DNA of 32,359 nucleotides from Methanoculleus marisnigri (GCA_002503885.1 DASQ01000078.1:1-32359); one strand, 5' to 3'. Shown: positions 22,540 through 32,072, numbered from the stretch's first letter. Numbers and translations are program-made. Notes: generated by a model from the letters alone, not told the origin.

Positions 22540-23134
22540 GATCTTCCGGAGCCTCCAGGGGGAGGGAAAGAGTCAGGGGCGGCCCTGCACGTTCATCCGG
22601 CTCACCGGGTGCAACCTCCGGTGCGCCTGGTGCGACACCTCCTACGCCCGGGAAGGCGGGGAGGAGATGAGCATCACAGAGGTCCTCGACCGGGTCTGGC
22701 TGCAGAACGGGAAGCAGATCTGCATCACCGGCGGGGAACCCCTCCTGCAGCAGGAAGCGGTTCTCGAACTCCTCAAGAAGTTCAGCCTTCACGGGTATAC
22801 CGTCGAGATCGAGACGAACGGCACCCGGGACTTCCAGAAGATGCAGCCGTACGCTACCATCTGCATGGATGTCAAGTGCCCCTCGTCGGGCGAGAGGAGC
22901 GATCTCCGGCTCCTCCCCTTCATCACCCCCCGCGACTGCGTCAAATTCGTGGTGGTGGACGAGGACGACCTCCTCTACGCCCGGGCGGTGATGGCCCGTT
23001 ACGACATCCGGGGCGAGATCTTCGTCTCGCCGGTGGAAGGGTCGGACTACCGCGCCATCGCCGACTACATCGTCGAGGAGAACCTCCCGGTGAGGTTCCA
23101 GTTGCAACTACACAAGATCCTGGGAGTAAAATGA
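22526..23134 (+). CDS. queE: 7-carboxy-7-deazaguanine synthase (radical SAM)
   Basis: The 202-residue product starts MIVSEIFRSLQGEGKSQGRP, the typical QueE N-terminus. The radical-SAM cluster cysteines are C29, C33 and C36 in GCNLRCAWCDT. ITGGEPLLQ is the glycine-rich SAM-binding element. It rearranges 6-carboxytetrahydropterin to 7-carboxy-7-deazaguanine. ATG 22526 lies inside the end of queD, and the TGA overlaps the queC ATG (ATGA), so the three are translationally coupled. Confidence 0.95.
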   Translation: MIVSEIFRSLQGEGKSQGRPCTFIRLTGCNLRCAWCDTSYAREGGEEMSITEVLDRVWLQNGKQICITGGEPLLQQEAVLELLKKFSLHGYTVEIETNGTRDFQKMQPYATICMDVKCPSSGERSDLRLLPFITPRDCVKFVVVDEDDLLYARAVMARYDIRGEIFVSPVEGSDYRAIADYIVEENLPVRFQLQLHKILGVK

Positions 23135-23799
23135 TGAAAGCAGTCTGTCTTCTCTCGGGCGGCATGGACTCCACCACGCTCGCTTACGTCGCAAAGGATA
23201 TGGGTTACGAGATCGTCGCGCTCCACTTCACCTACGGCCAGCGGACCGAGGAGAAGGAGCGCTCATGCGCCCGGACAGTCGCCCGGATGCTCGGCGCGAC
23301 GGATTTCGTCGAGATCAGCCTCGATCACTTCAGGAAGATCGGGGCCTCGAGCCTGACGGATGAGAGCATCCCCGTCGAAGAGTACGCCGGTGAGGAGGAG
23401 GGGGTGCCGAGCACCTACGTCCCCTTCCGGAACGCGAACCTCCTCGCCATCGCGACCAGCCTCGCGGAAGCCAGGCGGGCTGAGGCGATCTTCATCGGCG
23501 TCCAGACCGGGGACTACCCGGGGTATCCCGACTGCCGGCCGGAGTTCATCGAGGCGTTCCAGCGGGCGGTCGACCTCGGCACGGCGGCGGACCCCCGGAT
23601 CACCCTTATGACGCCCTTCGTCCGGATGACGAAGGTGGACATCATCAGGAAGGGCCTTCTCCTCGGCGTCCCCTATGAGCAGACCTGGTCCTGCTACCAG
23701 AACAATGACCGGGCATGCGGGGTCTGCTCCTCCTGCCACTACAGGAGAGAGGCGTTCCGGGAGCTCGGGCTGAAGGACCCGATCGAGTACGAGAGGTAA
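23131..23799 (+). CDS. queC: 7-cyano-7-deazaguanine (preQ0) synthase
   Basis: The 222-residue ATP-PPase has the PP-loop SGGMDS (9-14), with YGQRTEEKE and VPFRNANLL as further QueC hallmarks. Four zinc cysteines, C188, C196, C199 and C202, lie in CYQNNDRACGVCSSC. It makes preQ0 from 7-carboxy-7-deazaguanine and ammonia. PreQ0 is then inserted into tRNA by archaeal TGT and converted to archaeosine; those genes are not in this window. ATG 23131 overlaps the queE stop; ATG 23134 is next. Confidence 0.96.
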   Translation: MMKAVCLLSGGMDSTTLAYVAKDMGYEIVALHFTYGQRTEEKERSCARTVARMLGATDFVEISLDHFRKIGASSLTDESIPVEEYAGEEEGVPSTYVPFRNANLLAIATSLAEARRAEAIFIGVQTGDYPGYPDCRPEFIEAFQRAVDLGTAADPRITLMTPFVRMTKVDIIRKGLLLGVPYEQTWSCYQNNDRACGVCSSCHYRREAFRELGLKDPIEYER

Positions 23800-23801
23800 C
23801 T

Positions 23802-24296
23802 ATGGAGATCTACCGCGGCAGACGGCTTACCGTCGAGAAGAAGGAGATTACCCTCTCAAACGGGGAGAAGAAGGAGCGGGTGGTCATCCACCCCGGCGGG
23901 GCGGTCGCGATCCTCCCCGTCGTCGGGGATGACTGCTACCTCATCCGGCAGTACCGCTTCGCCATCGACGAGTACATCTTCGAGGCGCCGGCAGGCACCA
24001 TCGACGAGGGCGAGGAGCCCCACGAAACCGCCCACCGGGAACTGATCGAAGAGACCGGGATGAAGGCGGAGACGTTCGTCCCGAAAGGCTACATCTACCC
24101 CTCTCCCGGCTACACCGACGAGCGGATCTGGCTCTACCGGGCCGAGGGTCTCTCGCCGTGCTCCGACTACGGGATGGACGACGACGAGATGATCGAGGTC
24201 GTCCGTGTCCCTATCGCGGACGTCGGGTCGATGATCGCGGACGGCAGGATCGTCGATGCAAAGACGATCTGCCTCATCTGCCGGTGCCTGTGGTGA
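23802..24296 (+). CDS. Nudix hydrolase, ADP-ribose pyrophosphatase-like
   Basis: The 164-residue product has a full 23-residue Nudix box at 65-87, with GTIDEGEEPHE at its start and RELIEETG holding the metal-binding glutamates. IRQYRFAIDEYIFEAPAG before the box and the YPSPGYTDERIWLY segment after it are typical of ADP-ribose pyrophosphatases. It probably cleaves ADP-ribose to AMP and ribose-5-phosphate. SD GAGAGGT precedes ATG 23802, 2 nt after the queC stop, so it is cotranscribed with queDEC. A link to deazaguanine synthesis is not established. Confidence 0.9.
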   Translation: MEIYRGRRLTVEKKEITLSNGEKKERVVIHPGGAVAILPVVGDDCYLIRQYRFAIDEYIFEAPAGTIDEGEEPHETAHRELIEETGMKAETFVPKGYIYPSPGYTDERIWLYRAEGLSPCSDYGMDDDEMIEVVRVPIADVGSMIADGRIVDAKTICLICRCLW

Positions 24297-24404
24297 GGGG
24301 GCACGCCGGGGCCGGCGGATGTGCGCAGATTTATGCCCTTCCTCAGAGAAACATATAGTAGCTTCGACAATTGAACAACATTCAGCTGGCATGGTGAACG
24401 TCCA

Positions 24405-25676
24405 ATGGAAGAGACGCAAGAGATGGATACGCCGCGAAAGCGCTACGAATTTAAGAAGATGCTTGAGAGGCTTGCGGAGAAGGAAGGGAGCGGCACCGAG
24501 CTGATCACCCTGTATATACCTCCGGATAAGCAGATATACGACGTGACCGCCCAGCTCCGCGACGAGTTCGGGCAGTGCGCCAACATCAAGAGTAAGCAGA
24601 CCCGAACAAACGTCCAGAGTGCCATATCCTCCATCCTCTCCCGCCTGAAATACTATAAGCGCCCGCCGGCAAACGGCATAGCGGTCTTCTGCGGCACGAT
24701 CAACATCGGCGGCGACCGCACCGACCTTGACTGCGAGATCATCGAGCCGCCCGAACCGCTCAACACCTACATGTACCGGTGCAGCTCCTCGTTCGAACTC
24801 GAACCGCTGCAGCAGATGCTCGGGGAGAAGGAGGTCTACGGCCTGATCGTCCTCGACCGGCGAGAGGCCTACATCGGCTTCCTGCGAGGCAACCGTATCG
24901 AGCCGGTCCACGGCATCACCTCGACGGTCCCCGGCAAGCAGCGAAAAGGTGGTCAGTCGAGCGCACGTTTCCAGCGGCTGCGGCTGATCGCCATCAACGA
25001 GTTCTACAAGAAGATCGGCGATCATGCAAGCGACATCTTCCTCGCCGAGAAGGATTTCTTCGAGCGGTTCAAGGGCGTGCTGATAGGAGGCCCGACGCCG
25101 ACCAAGGAGGAGTTCGAGGCGGGTAGTTTCCTCCACCACGAACTGCAGAAGCGGATCCTCGGCCTCTTCGACGTCTGCTACACGAATGAGTCAGGGCTTG
25201 CCGAACTCGTCGAGAGTGCGTCGGACGCCTTGAAGGACCTTGATGTCATCAAGGAGAAGAACGTGATGAACCGGTTCCTCCAGGAACTCGTCAAAGATGA
25301 CGGCGCTGCCTCCTACGGCGAGGAGAGCGTCCGGAAGAACCTGGAGATCGGCGCCGTCGACACCCTCCTCCTCTCCGAGAAACTCCGGAGGGCCAGGCTG
25401 AAACTTGCCTGCCAGAATAACGACTACACCGAGGAGCGGACGGTCAGCATTGAGCCGGGCAAACATATCAAGGACCTCGACTTCGGCACCTGCCCAAACG
25501 ACGGCGGGTCGCTCTACGTGACGGAAGAGGTCGATATCATCGACGAACTGACCAGACTTGCAGACCAGAGCAGCGCGACGGTTCGGATTATATCGGACGA
25601 CTTTGAAGAAGGCTCTATGCTCTACAACGCATTCGGCGGGATCGCAGCGATCCTGCGTTACAGGACCGGATACTGA
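24405..25676 (+). CDS. prf1: Peptide chain release factor aRF1
   Basis: The 423-residue eRF1/aRF1-family factor has the stop-codon reading motifs NIKS (60-63) and YRCSSSF (124-130; the family's YxCxxxF), and the catalytic GGQ (182-184) in KGGQSSARF. Domain 3 with a mini-zinc-like region ends the protein. It recognises all three stop codons and releases the peptide. ATG 24405 follows GGTGAACG; ATG 24423 is an alternative. A TATA-like ACATATAG lies near 24350. Its TGA shares one base with the argS ATG. Confidence 0.97.
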   Translation: MEETQEMDTPRKRYEFKKMLERLAEKEGSGTELITLYIPPDKQIYDVTAQLRDEFGQCANIKSKQTRTNVQSAISSILSRLKYYKRPPANGIAVFCGTINIGGDRTDLDCEIIEPPEPLNTYMYRCSSSFELEPLQQMLGEKEVYGLIVLDRREAYIGFLRGNRIEPVHGITSTVPGKQRKGGQSSARFQRLRLIAINEFYKKIGDHASDIFLAEKDFFERFKGVLIGGPTPTKEEFEAGSFLHHELQKRILGLFDVCYTNESGLAELVESASDALKDLDVIKEKNVMNRFLQELVKDDGAASYGEESVRKNLEIGAVDTLLLSEKLRRARLKLACQNNDYTEERTVSIEPGKHIKDLDFGTCPNDGGSLYVTEEVDIIDELTRLADQSSATVRIISDDFEEGSMLYNAFGGIAAILRYRTGY

Positions 25677-27340
25677 TGTTTCAGGAGAAATACCAACAGA
25701 TTGAGCGCATGCTCCGGGCATGCACCGGTGAAGAGGATGTCCTCCTCACGACAGGGGGGGATCACGCCGATCTCGCCTCGACCGTAGCGTTTAAACTTGC
25801 GAAGAGAGAGAAGCGGGCACCCGCCATGATAGCCGCCGATATCGCCGGAAAACTCTCGGAAAACCCCGATCTCGGCGATATCCAGGTCGAGGCGACGGGC
25901 CCTTACGTCAACTTCAGGTTCGGGCCGTCACTCCTTTCCGAGGCGGTCAGGGAGGCCGTTCGCCCCGGCTACGGAAGCCTCCCCCACCGCTCCGGGCGGG
26001 TCGTGCTCGAGCACACGAGCGCGAACCCAAACGGCCCCCTCCATGTCGGCCACATCAGGAACACCGTCATCGGGGACACTCTCGCCCGGGCGTTTCGGAA
26101 GGCCGGCTATCCGCTCGAGGTCCAGTATTACTTAAACGACATGGGCCGCCAGATCGCCATCGTCTCGTGGGGGTTCGACCACCTCGGTCTCGCCCGCGAG
26201 GAGGGTGAGAAGGAGGACCACTACGTCGCCCGTGTCTACATCGCGGCGAACCGGGAACTCCAGAAGGACCCGGAGATCACAAAAGAGATCGACCACCTCA
26301 TGCAGAAGGTGGAGCGCGGCGATGCGGAAACCGTCGCAAAGTTCAGGAAAGCCGTCTCCCTCTGTGCAGAGGGGATCAAGGCGACCCTTGCCGGCTTAAA
26401 CGCCCACCACGACCGGTTCGTCTGGGAGAGCGATTTTGTCCGGATCGGCGATGTGGATCGGATCATGGAACGGGTCCGGCGCCTGTCGCAGGCCCACGAG
26501 GACGAGACCCTCTGGGTCGACCTCACGGAGCAGGGTTTCGAGAAGAAGTACATCCTCCGGCGGAGCGACGGCACCTCGGTCTACAGCACCCGCGACCTCG
26601 CCTACCACACCTGGAAGGGGCGCAACTACGACCGGATGATCGATGTCCTCGGGGCGGACCACAAACTGATCGGCGCCCAGCTCCAGGCCACCCTCAAACT
26701 CCTCGGCGAACAGCCGCCCGAGATCGTCTTCTTCGAGTTCGTCTCCCTCCCCGAGGGCTCCATGAGCACCCGGGCGGGCAAGTTCGTTTCGGCGGACGCG
26801 CTGATGGAGGAGGTGACCGCGAAGGCGTTCGACGAAGTGACCGTCCGCCGCCCGGAACTCCCCCTGGAGGAGCGGCGCTCAATCGCAAACTCGGTCGCCA
26901 TCGCCGCCATCCGCTACGACATCGTGAAGGTCTCTCCTGAGAAGAGCACGGTCTTTAACTGGAAAGAGGCGCTGGATTTCGAGCGGCAGAGCGGCCCCTA
27001 CATCCAGTACGCCCACGCCCGCGCCTGCAGCATCCTGGAGAAGGCCGGAGAGTTCGAGCAGGTGTACCGCTACGAGACCGAACACGAGATCGCGCTCGCC
27101 CGCCACCTCGCGAGGTTCCCCGCTGCTATCGAGCAGACCATAGAGGAACTCCGCCCGCACCTGCTCGCCTCCTACGCCCGCGAGCTCGCCGACCTCTTCA
27201 ACGCCTTCTACCACTACGACCCGGTCTTGAAAAGCGAGGGCGAGACACGGAGCAGCCGCCTTACGCTCGTGGACGCGGTCAGGAACACCTTAAAAGAGTC
27301 TCTGGAGATACTTGGTATCGATGCACTCAGAAGCATGTAA
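25676..27340 (+). CDS. argS: Arginyl-tRNA synthetase
   Basis: This 554-residue class I synthetase has an N-terminal additional domain, the HIGH motif as HVGH (123-126) in NPNGPLHVGHIRNT, and the conserved YYLNDMGRQIA. The KMSKS-equivalent loop is degenerate, MSTRAGKFVS, as is usual for ArgRS. The C-terminal DALR-type anticodon domain contains LFNAFYHYDPVL. The start ATG overlaps the prf1 stop by one base and the stop lies 20 nt inside taw1, so the cluster is tightly coupled. Confidence 0.96.
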   Translation: MFQEKYQQIERMLRACTGEEDVLLTTGGDHADLASTVAFKLAKREKRAPAMIAADIAGKLSENPDLGDIQVEATGPYVNFRFGPSLLSEAVREAVRPGYGSLPHRSGRVVLEHTSANPNGPLHVGHIRNTVIGDTLARAFRKAGYPLEVQYYLNDMGRQIAIVSWGFDHLGLAREEGEKEDHYVARVYIAANRELQKDPEITKEIDHLMQKVERGDAETVAKFRKAVSLCAEGIKATLAGLNAHHDRFVWESDFVRIGDVDRIMERVRRLSQAHEDETLWVDLTEQGFEKKYILRRSDGTSVYSTRDLAYHTWKGRNYDRMIDVLGADHKLIGAQLQATLKLLGEQPPEIVFFEFVSLPEGSMSTRAGKFVSADALMEEVTAKAFDEVTVRRPELPLEERRSIANSVAIAAIRYDIVKVSPEKSTVFNWKEALDFERQSGPYIQYAHARACSILEKAGEFEQVYRYETEHEIALARHLARFPAAIEQTIEELRPHLLASYARELADLFNAFYHYDPVLKSEGETRSSRLTLVDAVRNTLKESLEILGIDALRSM

Positions 27341-28214
27341 GGCCCTCAAAAAGCAGGGCTACCAGTTCATCAGCCCGAACTCTTCGGCGGCCGTCAAACC
27401 CTGCATGTGGAACAAGCGGGCGCTCAAAGGCGGGGAGATGTGCTACAAAGCGCAGTTCTACGGCATCGAGAGCCACCGCTGCGTCCAGATGACCCCGACC
27501 CTCCGGTGCAACCAGCAGTGTCTCTTCTGCTGGCGGTCGTTCGAGCACGAGGTGACGGAAGAGGTGGAGTGCCCGCCGTCCGCGATCATCGAAAACCTCC
27601 GGCGCGTCCAGAAGAGGGCGCTCTCGGGCTACAAGGTCTCGCCCTACGTCACACCGGAGCGATTCGCCGAGGCCCTCGACCCCACGATGGTCGCGATATC
27701 GCTCTCGGGGGAGCCGACCTGCTACTCGCACCTCCCGGAACTGATCGACGGCCTCAACACTGAAGGGTATACGACGTTCCTCGTCTCGAACGGCACCCGG
27801 CCCGAAGTCCTCGCCCGGTGCCGGCCCTACCAGACCTACGTCTCCCTGGACGCTCCCGACCGCGAGACCTACCTCCACCTCTGCCGGCCCCGGGAGGACT
27901 ACTGGGACCGGATCCACGAGAGCCTCGCCGGACTTGCCGACCGCCGGTCCGCCGTCCGCACCACCCTGGTGCGTGGCTACAACGACTTCTCCCCGGAGGG
28001 GTATGCGGCAATCTATCAGGACTCCGGCGCCCAATTCGTGGAAGTAAAGGGTTATATGTATCTGGGGTACAGTAGGAATCGATTGCAGAGGGACCAGATG
28101 CCCGAACACAGTGAAGTGAGGGCATTTTCAGAGAAAATCGCGGAGCACTGCGACTATTTCATTCGGGACGAGAGTCCGGTGAGCCGGGTCGTCTGTCTGG
28201 AGCGGAACCTATGA
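27321..28214 (+). CDS. taw1: 4-demethylwyosine synthase (archaeal TYW1/Taw1)
   Basis: The 297-residue radical-SAM enzyme has two cluster sets. C28, C41 and C54 are spaced by 13 and 13, as in M. jannaschii TYW1. C63, C67 and C70 form the SAM-binding CNQQCLFC. It condenses m1G37 of tRNA-Phe with pyruvate to give 4-demethylwyosine (imG-14). ATG 27321 is used; TTG 27312 is better spaced from GGAGAT and remains possible. The gene overlaps argS by 20 nt and sepS by 4 nt (ATGA). Confidence 0.94.
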   Translation: MHSEACKALKKQGYQFISPNSSAAVKPCMWNKRALKGGEMCYKAQFYGIESHRCVQMTPTLRCNQQCLFCWRSFEHEVTEEVECPPSAIIENLRRVQKRALSGYKVSPYVTPERFAEALDPTMVAISLSGEPTCYSHLPELIDGLNTEGYTTFLVSNGTRPEVLARCRPYQTYVSLDAPDRETYLHLCRPREDYWDRIHESLAGLADRRSAVRTTLVRGYNDFSPEGYAAIYQDSGAQFVEVKGYMYLGYSRNRLQRDQMPEHSEVRAFSEKIAEHCDYFIRDESPVSRVVCLERNL

Positions 28215-29806
28215 GATTTGATGTGGAAGAGTTCAAAAAGAGGGCGAGAGAGGACTTCGAGCACGCCTGGCACGAAGGGCCGTCGGTGCTGACCCCGGCA
28301 GGAGTCTCGGGCCGGTATCCCCGGCTGAAGTACACCCGGGCTACGGCGCACCCGATCTTCGAGATCGTGCAGCGGCTCCGCGAGACCTACCTTGCAATGG
28401 GGTTTGACGAGGCTATGAACCCCCTGATCGTTGAGGAATCAGACATCTACCGGCAGTTCGGCCCCGAAGCGATGGCCGTCCTCGACCGGGTCTTCTACCT
28501 CGGCGGCCTGCCCCGCCCGAACGTCGGGATTGCAAGGAAGCAGATAGAGGGGATCGAGGCCATTCTTGGACGGGCGGTTCCTTCCGAGACCGAGGAAAAA
28601 CTCCGCGAGACCCTCCACGGCTACAAGAAGGGGACGATCGACGGCGACGAACTGACCCACGAACTCGCGGTCGTCCTGGAGGCCGACGACGCCGTCGTGG
28701 TGCACATCCTTGACTCGGTCTTCCCCGAGTTCCGGGCGCTCGCCCCGGAGTCGTCGCGAAACACCCTCCGGAGCCACATGACGAGCGGCTGGTTCCTGAC
28801 GCTCTCCTCCCTCTGGGAGAAGCACCATCTCCCGATCCGGCTCTTCTCGGTGGACCGGTGTTTCCGGCGGGAGCAGGAGGAAGGCCCCACCCGCCTGATG
28901 GCCTACCACTCCGCCTCCTGCATCGTCGCGGGGGAGGACGTCACCCTCGAAGAGGGCAAAGCCATCAGCGAGGCCCTTCTCTCGGCGTTCGGATTCACCG
29001 AGTTCCGGTTCCAGCCGGACGAGAAACGGTCGAAGTACTACATGCCCGAGACCCAGACGGAGGTCTACGCCCGTCACCCGGTCCTCGGCTGGGTTGAGGT
29101 GGCTACTTTCGGCATGTACTCCCCCTCGGCGCTCGCCGAGTACGGGATCGGCGTGCCGGTAATGAACCTCGGCCTCGGGGTGGAGCGTCTCGCGATGATC
29201 GCCTACCAGTCCAACGACATCCGCCAGCTGACCCACCCGCAGTTCTTCCCGCAGGCCCTCTCCGACCACCAGATCGCCGGCGCCGTCCACCTCCGTGAGG
29301 AGCCGGTGTCCGCCGCCGGGAAGCGGATGGCGGAGGCGATCCATGATACGGCCGCACTGCACGCCGCCGCCCCCGGACCGTGCGCTTTTTCCGCATGGAA
29401 GGGCGAGATCGCGGGAAGAGAGGTGGAGGTGATCGTCGAGGAGCCCGAGTCCAACACGAAGCTCTGCGGCCCGGCCTGTTTCAACGAAGTCTTCGTGCAC
29501 GACGCCTCGGTGCTCGGGGTGCCGGACACCGAGAAGTGGGCACAAGTCCGGCGCGAGGGGGTCTCCACCGGCATCACCTACCTCGATGCCGCATCAAGCC
29601 TCGCCGCCGCCCGGATCGAGGAGGCGGCACGGTGCGGGGAGGAGACCCGCGTCCAGGTGAAGATGGCGAAACTCCCCTCAGACGTCAACTTCCGTATCGA
29701 AGAGTACGCGATGCGCTACATCACCGACCACAACAAGAAAGTGGACCTCCGGGGACCGGTCTTCCTGACGGTCAGGTCCGTCATCCCGGAGCCGCCGACT
29801 CAATAA
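28211..29806 (+). CDS. sepS: O-phosphoseryl-tRNA(Cys) synthetase (SepRS)
   Basis: The 531-residue class II synthetase resembles the catalytic core of PheRS-alpha. Motif 2 is SVDRCFRREQEEG, and motif 3 is LGLGVERLAM. The N-terminal MRFDVEEFKKRAREDFE and the segment RTYLAMGFDEAMNPLIVEESD-like region are typical of SepRS. It charges tRNA-Cys with phosphoserine, the first step of the indirect Cys-tRNA pathway found mostly in methanogens; SepCysS, the partner, is not in this window. Its 3' end overlaps the convergent trehalose gene by 26 nt. Confidence 0.96.
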   Translation: MRFDVEEFKKRAREDFEHAWHEGPSVLTPAGVSGRYPRLKYTRATAHPIFEIVQRLRETYLAMGFDEAMNPLIVEESDIYRQFGPEAMAVLDRVFYLGGLPRPNVGIARKQIEGIEAILGRAVPSETEEKLRETLHGYKKGTIDGDELTHELAVVLEADDAVVVHILDSVFPEFRALAPESSRNTLRSHMTSGWFLTLSSLWEKHHLPIRLFSVDRCFRREQEEGPTRLMAYHSASCIVAGEDVTLEEGKAISEALLSAFGFTEFRFQPDEKRSKYYMPETQTEVYARHPVLGWVEVATFGMYSPSALAEYGIGVPVMNLGLGVERLAMIAYQSNDIRQLTHPQFFPQALSDHQIAGAVHLREEPVSAAGKRMAEAIHDTAALHAAAPGPCAFSAWKGEIAGREVEVIVEEPESNTKLCGPACFNEVFVHDASVLGVPDTEKWAQVRREGVSTGITYLDAASSLAAARIEEAARCGEETRVQVKMAKLPSDVNFRIEEYAMRYITDHNKKVDLRGPVFLTVRSVIPEPPTQ

Positions 29807-32039
29807 GTTTCTTCTCCCGTCCCGGTTTCTCTTTTTTTCCGGCTATGCCGTCTCTATCGCTCTCGATGCACCTCCGGAGCAGGGGCAGCACGTCCCGCTG
29901 GGCTACCAGGTTAAAGCGGGCCCTGCTCGGAGCGAGCCCGACCTTGATAGAGTAAGCCTCGGGCGGCATCGCCGCGAAGAGGTCTTCGTCGGTCCTGTCG
30001 TCTCCGATGGCGAGGATGAAATCCCAGGCCCGCCCGGATATCCAGTTCAGCGCCGCCCTTCCTTTATTGACGACGTTGTTCTTGATCTCGATGACCTTGT
30101 TCCCCTCCATGACGCCGACGTCGAGGTTCGATGTCAGGTGCAGGAGATCGTCTTTGAGATCCTTTGCCCGCTGTGCACCGAGCACCGGCTCGGTCCTCCG
30201 GTAGTGCCAGACGAGGGAGTAGTCCTTCTCCTCGACGAAGGCGCCGGGTGTTCGGTCCGTATAGAGCTCGAGGAGCGGGTAAATCTCTCCTTTCCACTCG
30301 TCCGAGAGCGCTTCGGGCATCCGCCACTCTCCGGAACGCTCCTTTACCCAGACGCCGTGCTCGGCGATGATCCCGATGTCCATCGCCCCGAACCAGGCAT
30401 CCAGCGTAGACCGGTCTCTGCCGCTGATCACCACCACCTCGTTCTCCGGTCTCCGGGAGAGGGCCTCGAGCACCTCCCGCGTGGCGTCGCCGGGGACCGC
30501 CTTCTGCGGTTTTGCGGCGAAGGGCACCAGGGTGCCGTCGTAGTCGAGGAGGAGCAGCCGGTTCTTGCCGGCAGCGTAGTCCGCGACCAGAGTGTCCCTG
30601 ATGGCGGGGGTGACGATCTGTTCGGAGCGCTCGACCCGGATCGCCCGGGCGTCGCTTAAGCGGGTGAGGAAGTCCCCGACCCAGCGCTCGATGTCGTAGC
30701 GCATCAGCCTCCTCTGCATCGTCCGGTTCCGCTCGACCTGTTCCTTCTCGGGCATGGCAAGCGCCGTCTCGATCGCCTCGATCACCGCGTCCTGATCGTT
30801 TGGGTTGACGATGACCGCCTCCCCGAGTTCCTCCGCCGCTCCCGCCATCTCGGAGAGGATAAGCACTCCCGTGCCGTCGGTCCTGGTGGCGACGTACTCT
30901 TTGGCCATCAGGTTCATGCCGTCCCGGAGCGGCGTCACCAGGGCGACATCGGCGGCGCTGTAGAATGCCACGAGCGTCTCGAACGGAAGGAAGTTGTAGA
31001 AGTAGCGGACGGGGCTCCAGTCAGTCGTTCCGTATTTCCCGTTGATACGGCCGACGAGTTCGTCGATCCGTTTCTTCAGCATCTGGTAACTGCTGACGCC
31101 GATCCGGGACGGGACCGCAACGAGGACGAGGGAGACCTTTCCCTGGTAATCCGGCTTCTTTTCGAGGAGCGCGTCGAAGGCCTCGAGCCGGAGCGGTATC
31201 CCCTTCGTGTAATCCAGGCGGTCAAACGAGAGGATGATCTTCCGTTTCCCGTACTTATGCCGGATCCGGGCGATCTCCTTCTGGACGGGGGGGCTGCCCG
31301 CGGAATCGGCGAACCGGTGGTAATCGATGCCCATCGGGAAGAGGTCGGTCCGTACCATCCGGGTTCCGGTCCTGACCTCCCCGAATGTGTGCTCGTACCC
31401 GAGGAGCCGCCGGACGCTGGAGAGGAAGTGGCGGACGTAGCCGTAGGTATGAAAGCCGATGAGGTCCGCTCCAAGGAGGCCGGAGAGGATCTCCTTCCCC
31501 CAGGGCAGGTTCCGGAATATCTCGAACGACGGGAAGGGTATGTGATGGAAGTAGCCGATCTCCGCATCGGGCAGCCGCTCGCGAAGCATCTGCGGCAGGA
31601 GCATCAGGTGGTAGTCGTGAACCCAGATGATGTCGTCGGGCCGGGCCACCTCCATCACGGCATCGCAGAACTTCTCGTTCACCCGTTGATAGACCTGCCA
31701 CGTCTTCGGGTCGTAGTCTGCAGAGAGGTTGAAGTAGTGGAGAAGCGGCCAGAGGGTGTTGTTGCAGAACCCGTCGTAGTAGTGCTTGATATCGTACGGG
31801 GAGAGAAAGACCGGGTGGCACTGCTCTTTTCTGAGCACATCGACGATCCGGTCTTTCTCCTCTTCATGCTTCCTTTGAACGTTTATACCAGGCCAGCCGA
31901 CCCAGAGGCTCTCGTAGGATTTGTAAAAAGAGCCGACTCCGGTAGCAAGACCGCCGACACTCCGTTGCAGGCGGAGGTCGCCGTTCTTCCGGGAGATGCT
32001 GATCGGAAGCCTGTTTGAGACTATCAGTAACCTGTTCAT
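29781..32039 (-). CDS. Bifunctional trehalose-6-phosphate synthase/phosphatase
   Basis: From ATG 32039 the product is 752 residues: a GT20 domain (OtsA, about 1-470) followed by a HAD phosphatase (OtsB, about 495-735). GT20 features are MNRLLIVSNRLPISISR, GGLATGVGSF, WVHDYHLMLLPQ and FDRLDYTKGI. HAD features are DYDGTLVPF near residue 500, VISGRD, and IGDDRTDED. It would make trehalose-6-phosphate from UDP- or ADP-glucose and glucose-6-phosphate and then remove the phosphate, giving trehalose, a compatible solute. The open frame extends to GTG 32072, but ATG 32039 matches the family start and has AGGT before it. The last ~18 residues are charged and overlap sepS. Confidence 0.93.
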   Translation of the reverse strand: MNRLLIVSNRLPISISRKNGDLRLQRSVGGLATGVGSFYKSYESLWVGWPGINVQRKHEEEKDRIVDVLRKEQCHPVFLSPYDIKHYYDGFCNNTLWPLLHYFNLSADYDPKTWQVYQRVNEKFCDAVMEVARPDDIIWVHDYHLMLLPQMLRERLPDAEIGYFHHIPFPSFEIFRNLPWGKEILSGLLGADLIGFHTYGYVRHFLSSVRRLLGYEHTFGEVRTGTRMVRTDLFPMGIDYHRFADSAGSPPVQKEIARIRHKYGKRKIILSFDRLDYTKGIPLRLEAFDALLEKKPDYQGKVSLVLVAVPSRIGVSSYQMLKKRIDELVGRINGKYGTTDWSPVRYFYNFLPFETLVAFYSAADVALVTPLRDGMNLMAKEYVATRTDGTGVLILSEMAGAAEELGEAVIVNPNDQDAVIEAIETALAMPEKEQVERNRTMQRRLMRYDIERWVGDFLTRLSDARAIRVERSEQIVTPAIRDTLVADYAAGKNRLLLLDYDGTLVPFAAKPQKAVPGDATREVLEALSRRPENEVVVISGRDRSTLDAWFGAMDIGIIAEHGVWVKERSGEWRMPEALSDEWKGEIYPLLELYTDRTPGAFVEEKDYSLVWHYRRTEPVLGAQRAKDLKDDLLHLTSNLDVGVMEGNKVIEIKNNVVNKGRAALNWISGRAWDFILAIGDDRTDEDLFAAMPPEAYSIKVGLAPSRARFNLVAQRDVLPLLRRCIESDRDGIAGKKEKPGREKKLIESAAPG

Positions 32040-32072
32040 GGTCGACCTGCTCACAGTCGTAGAATGATCCAC

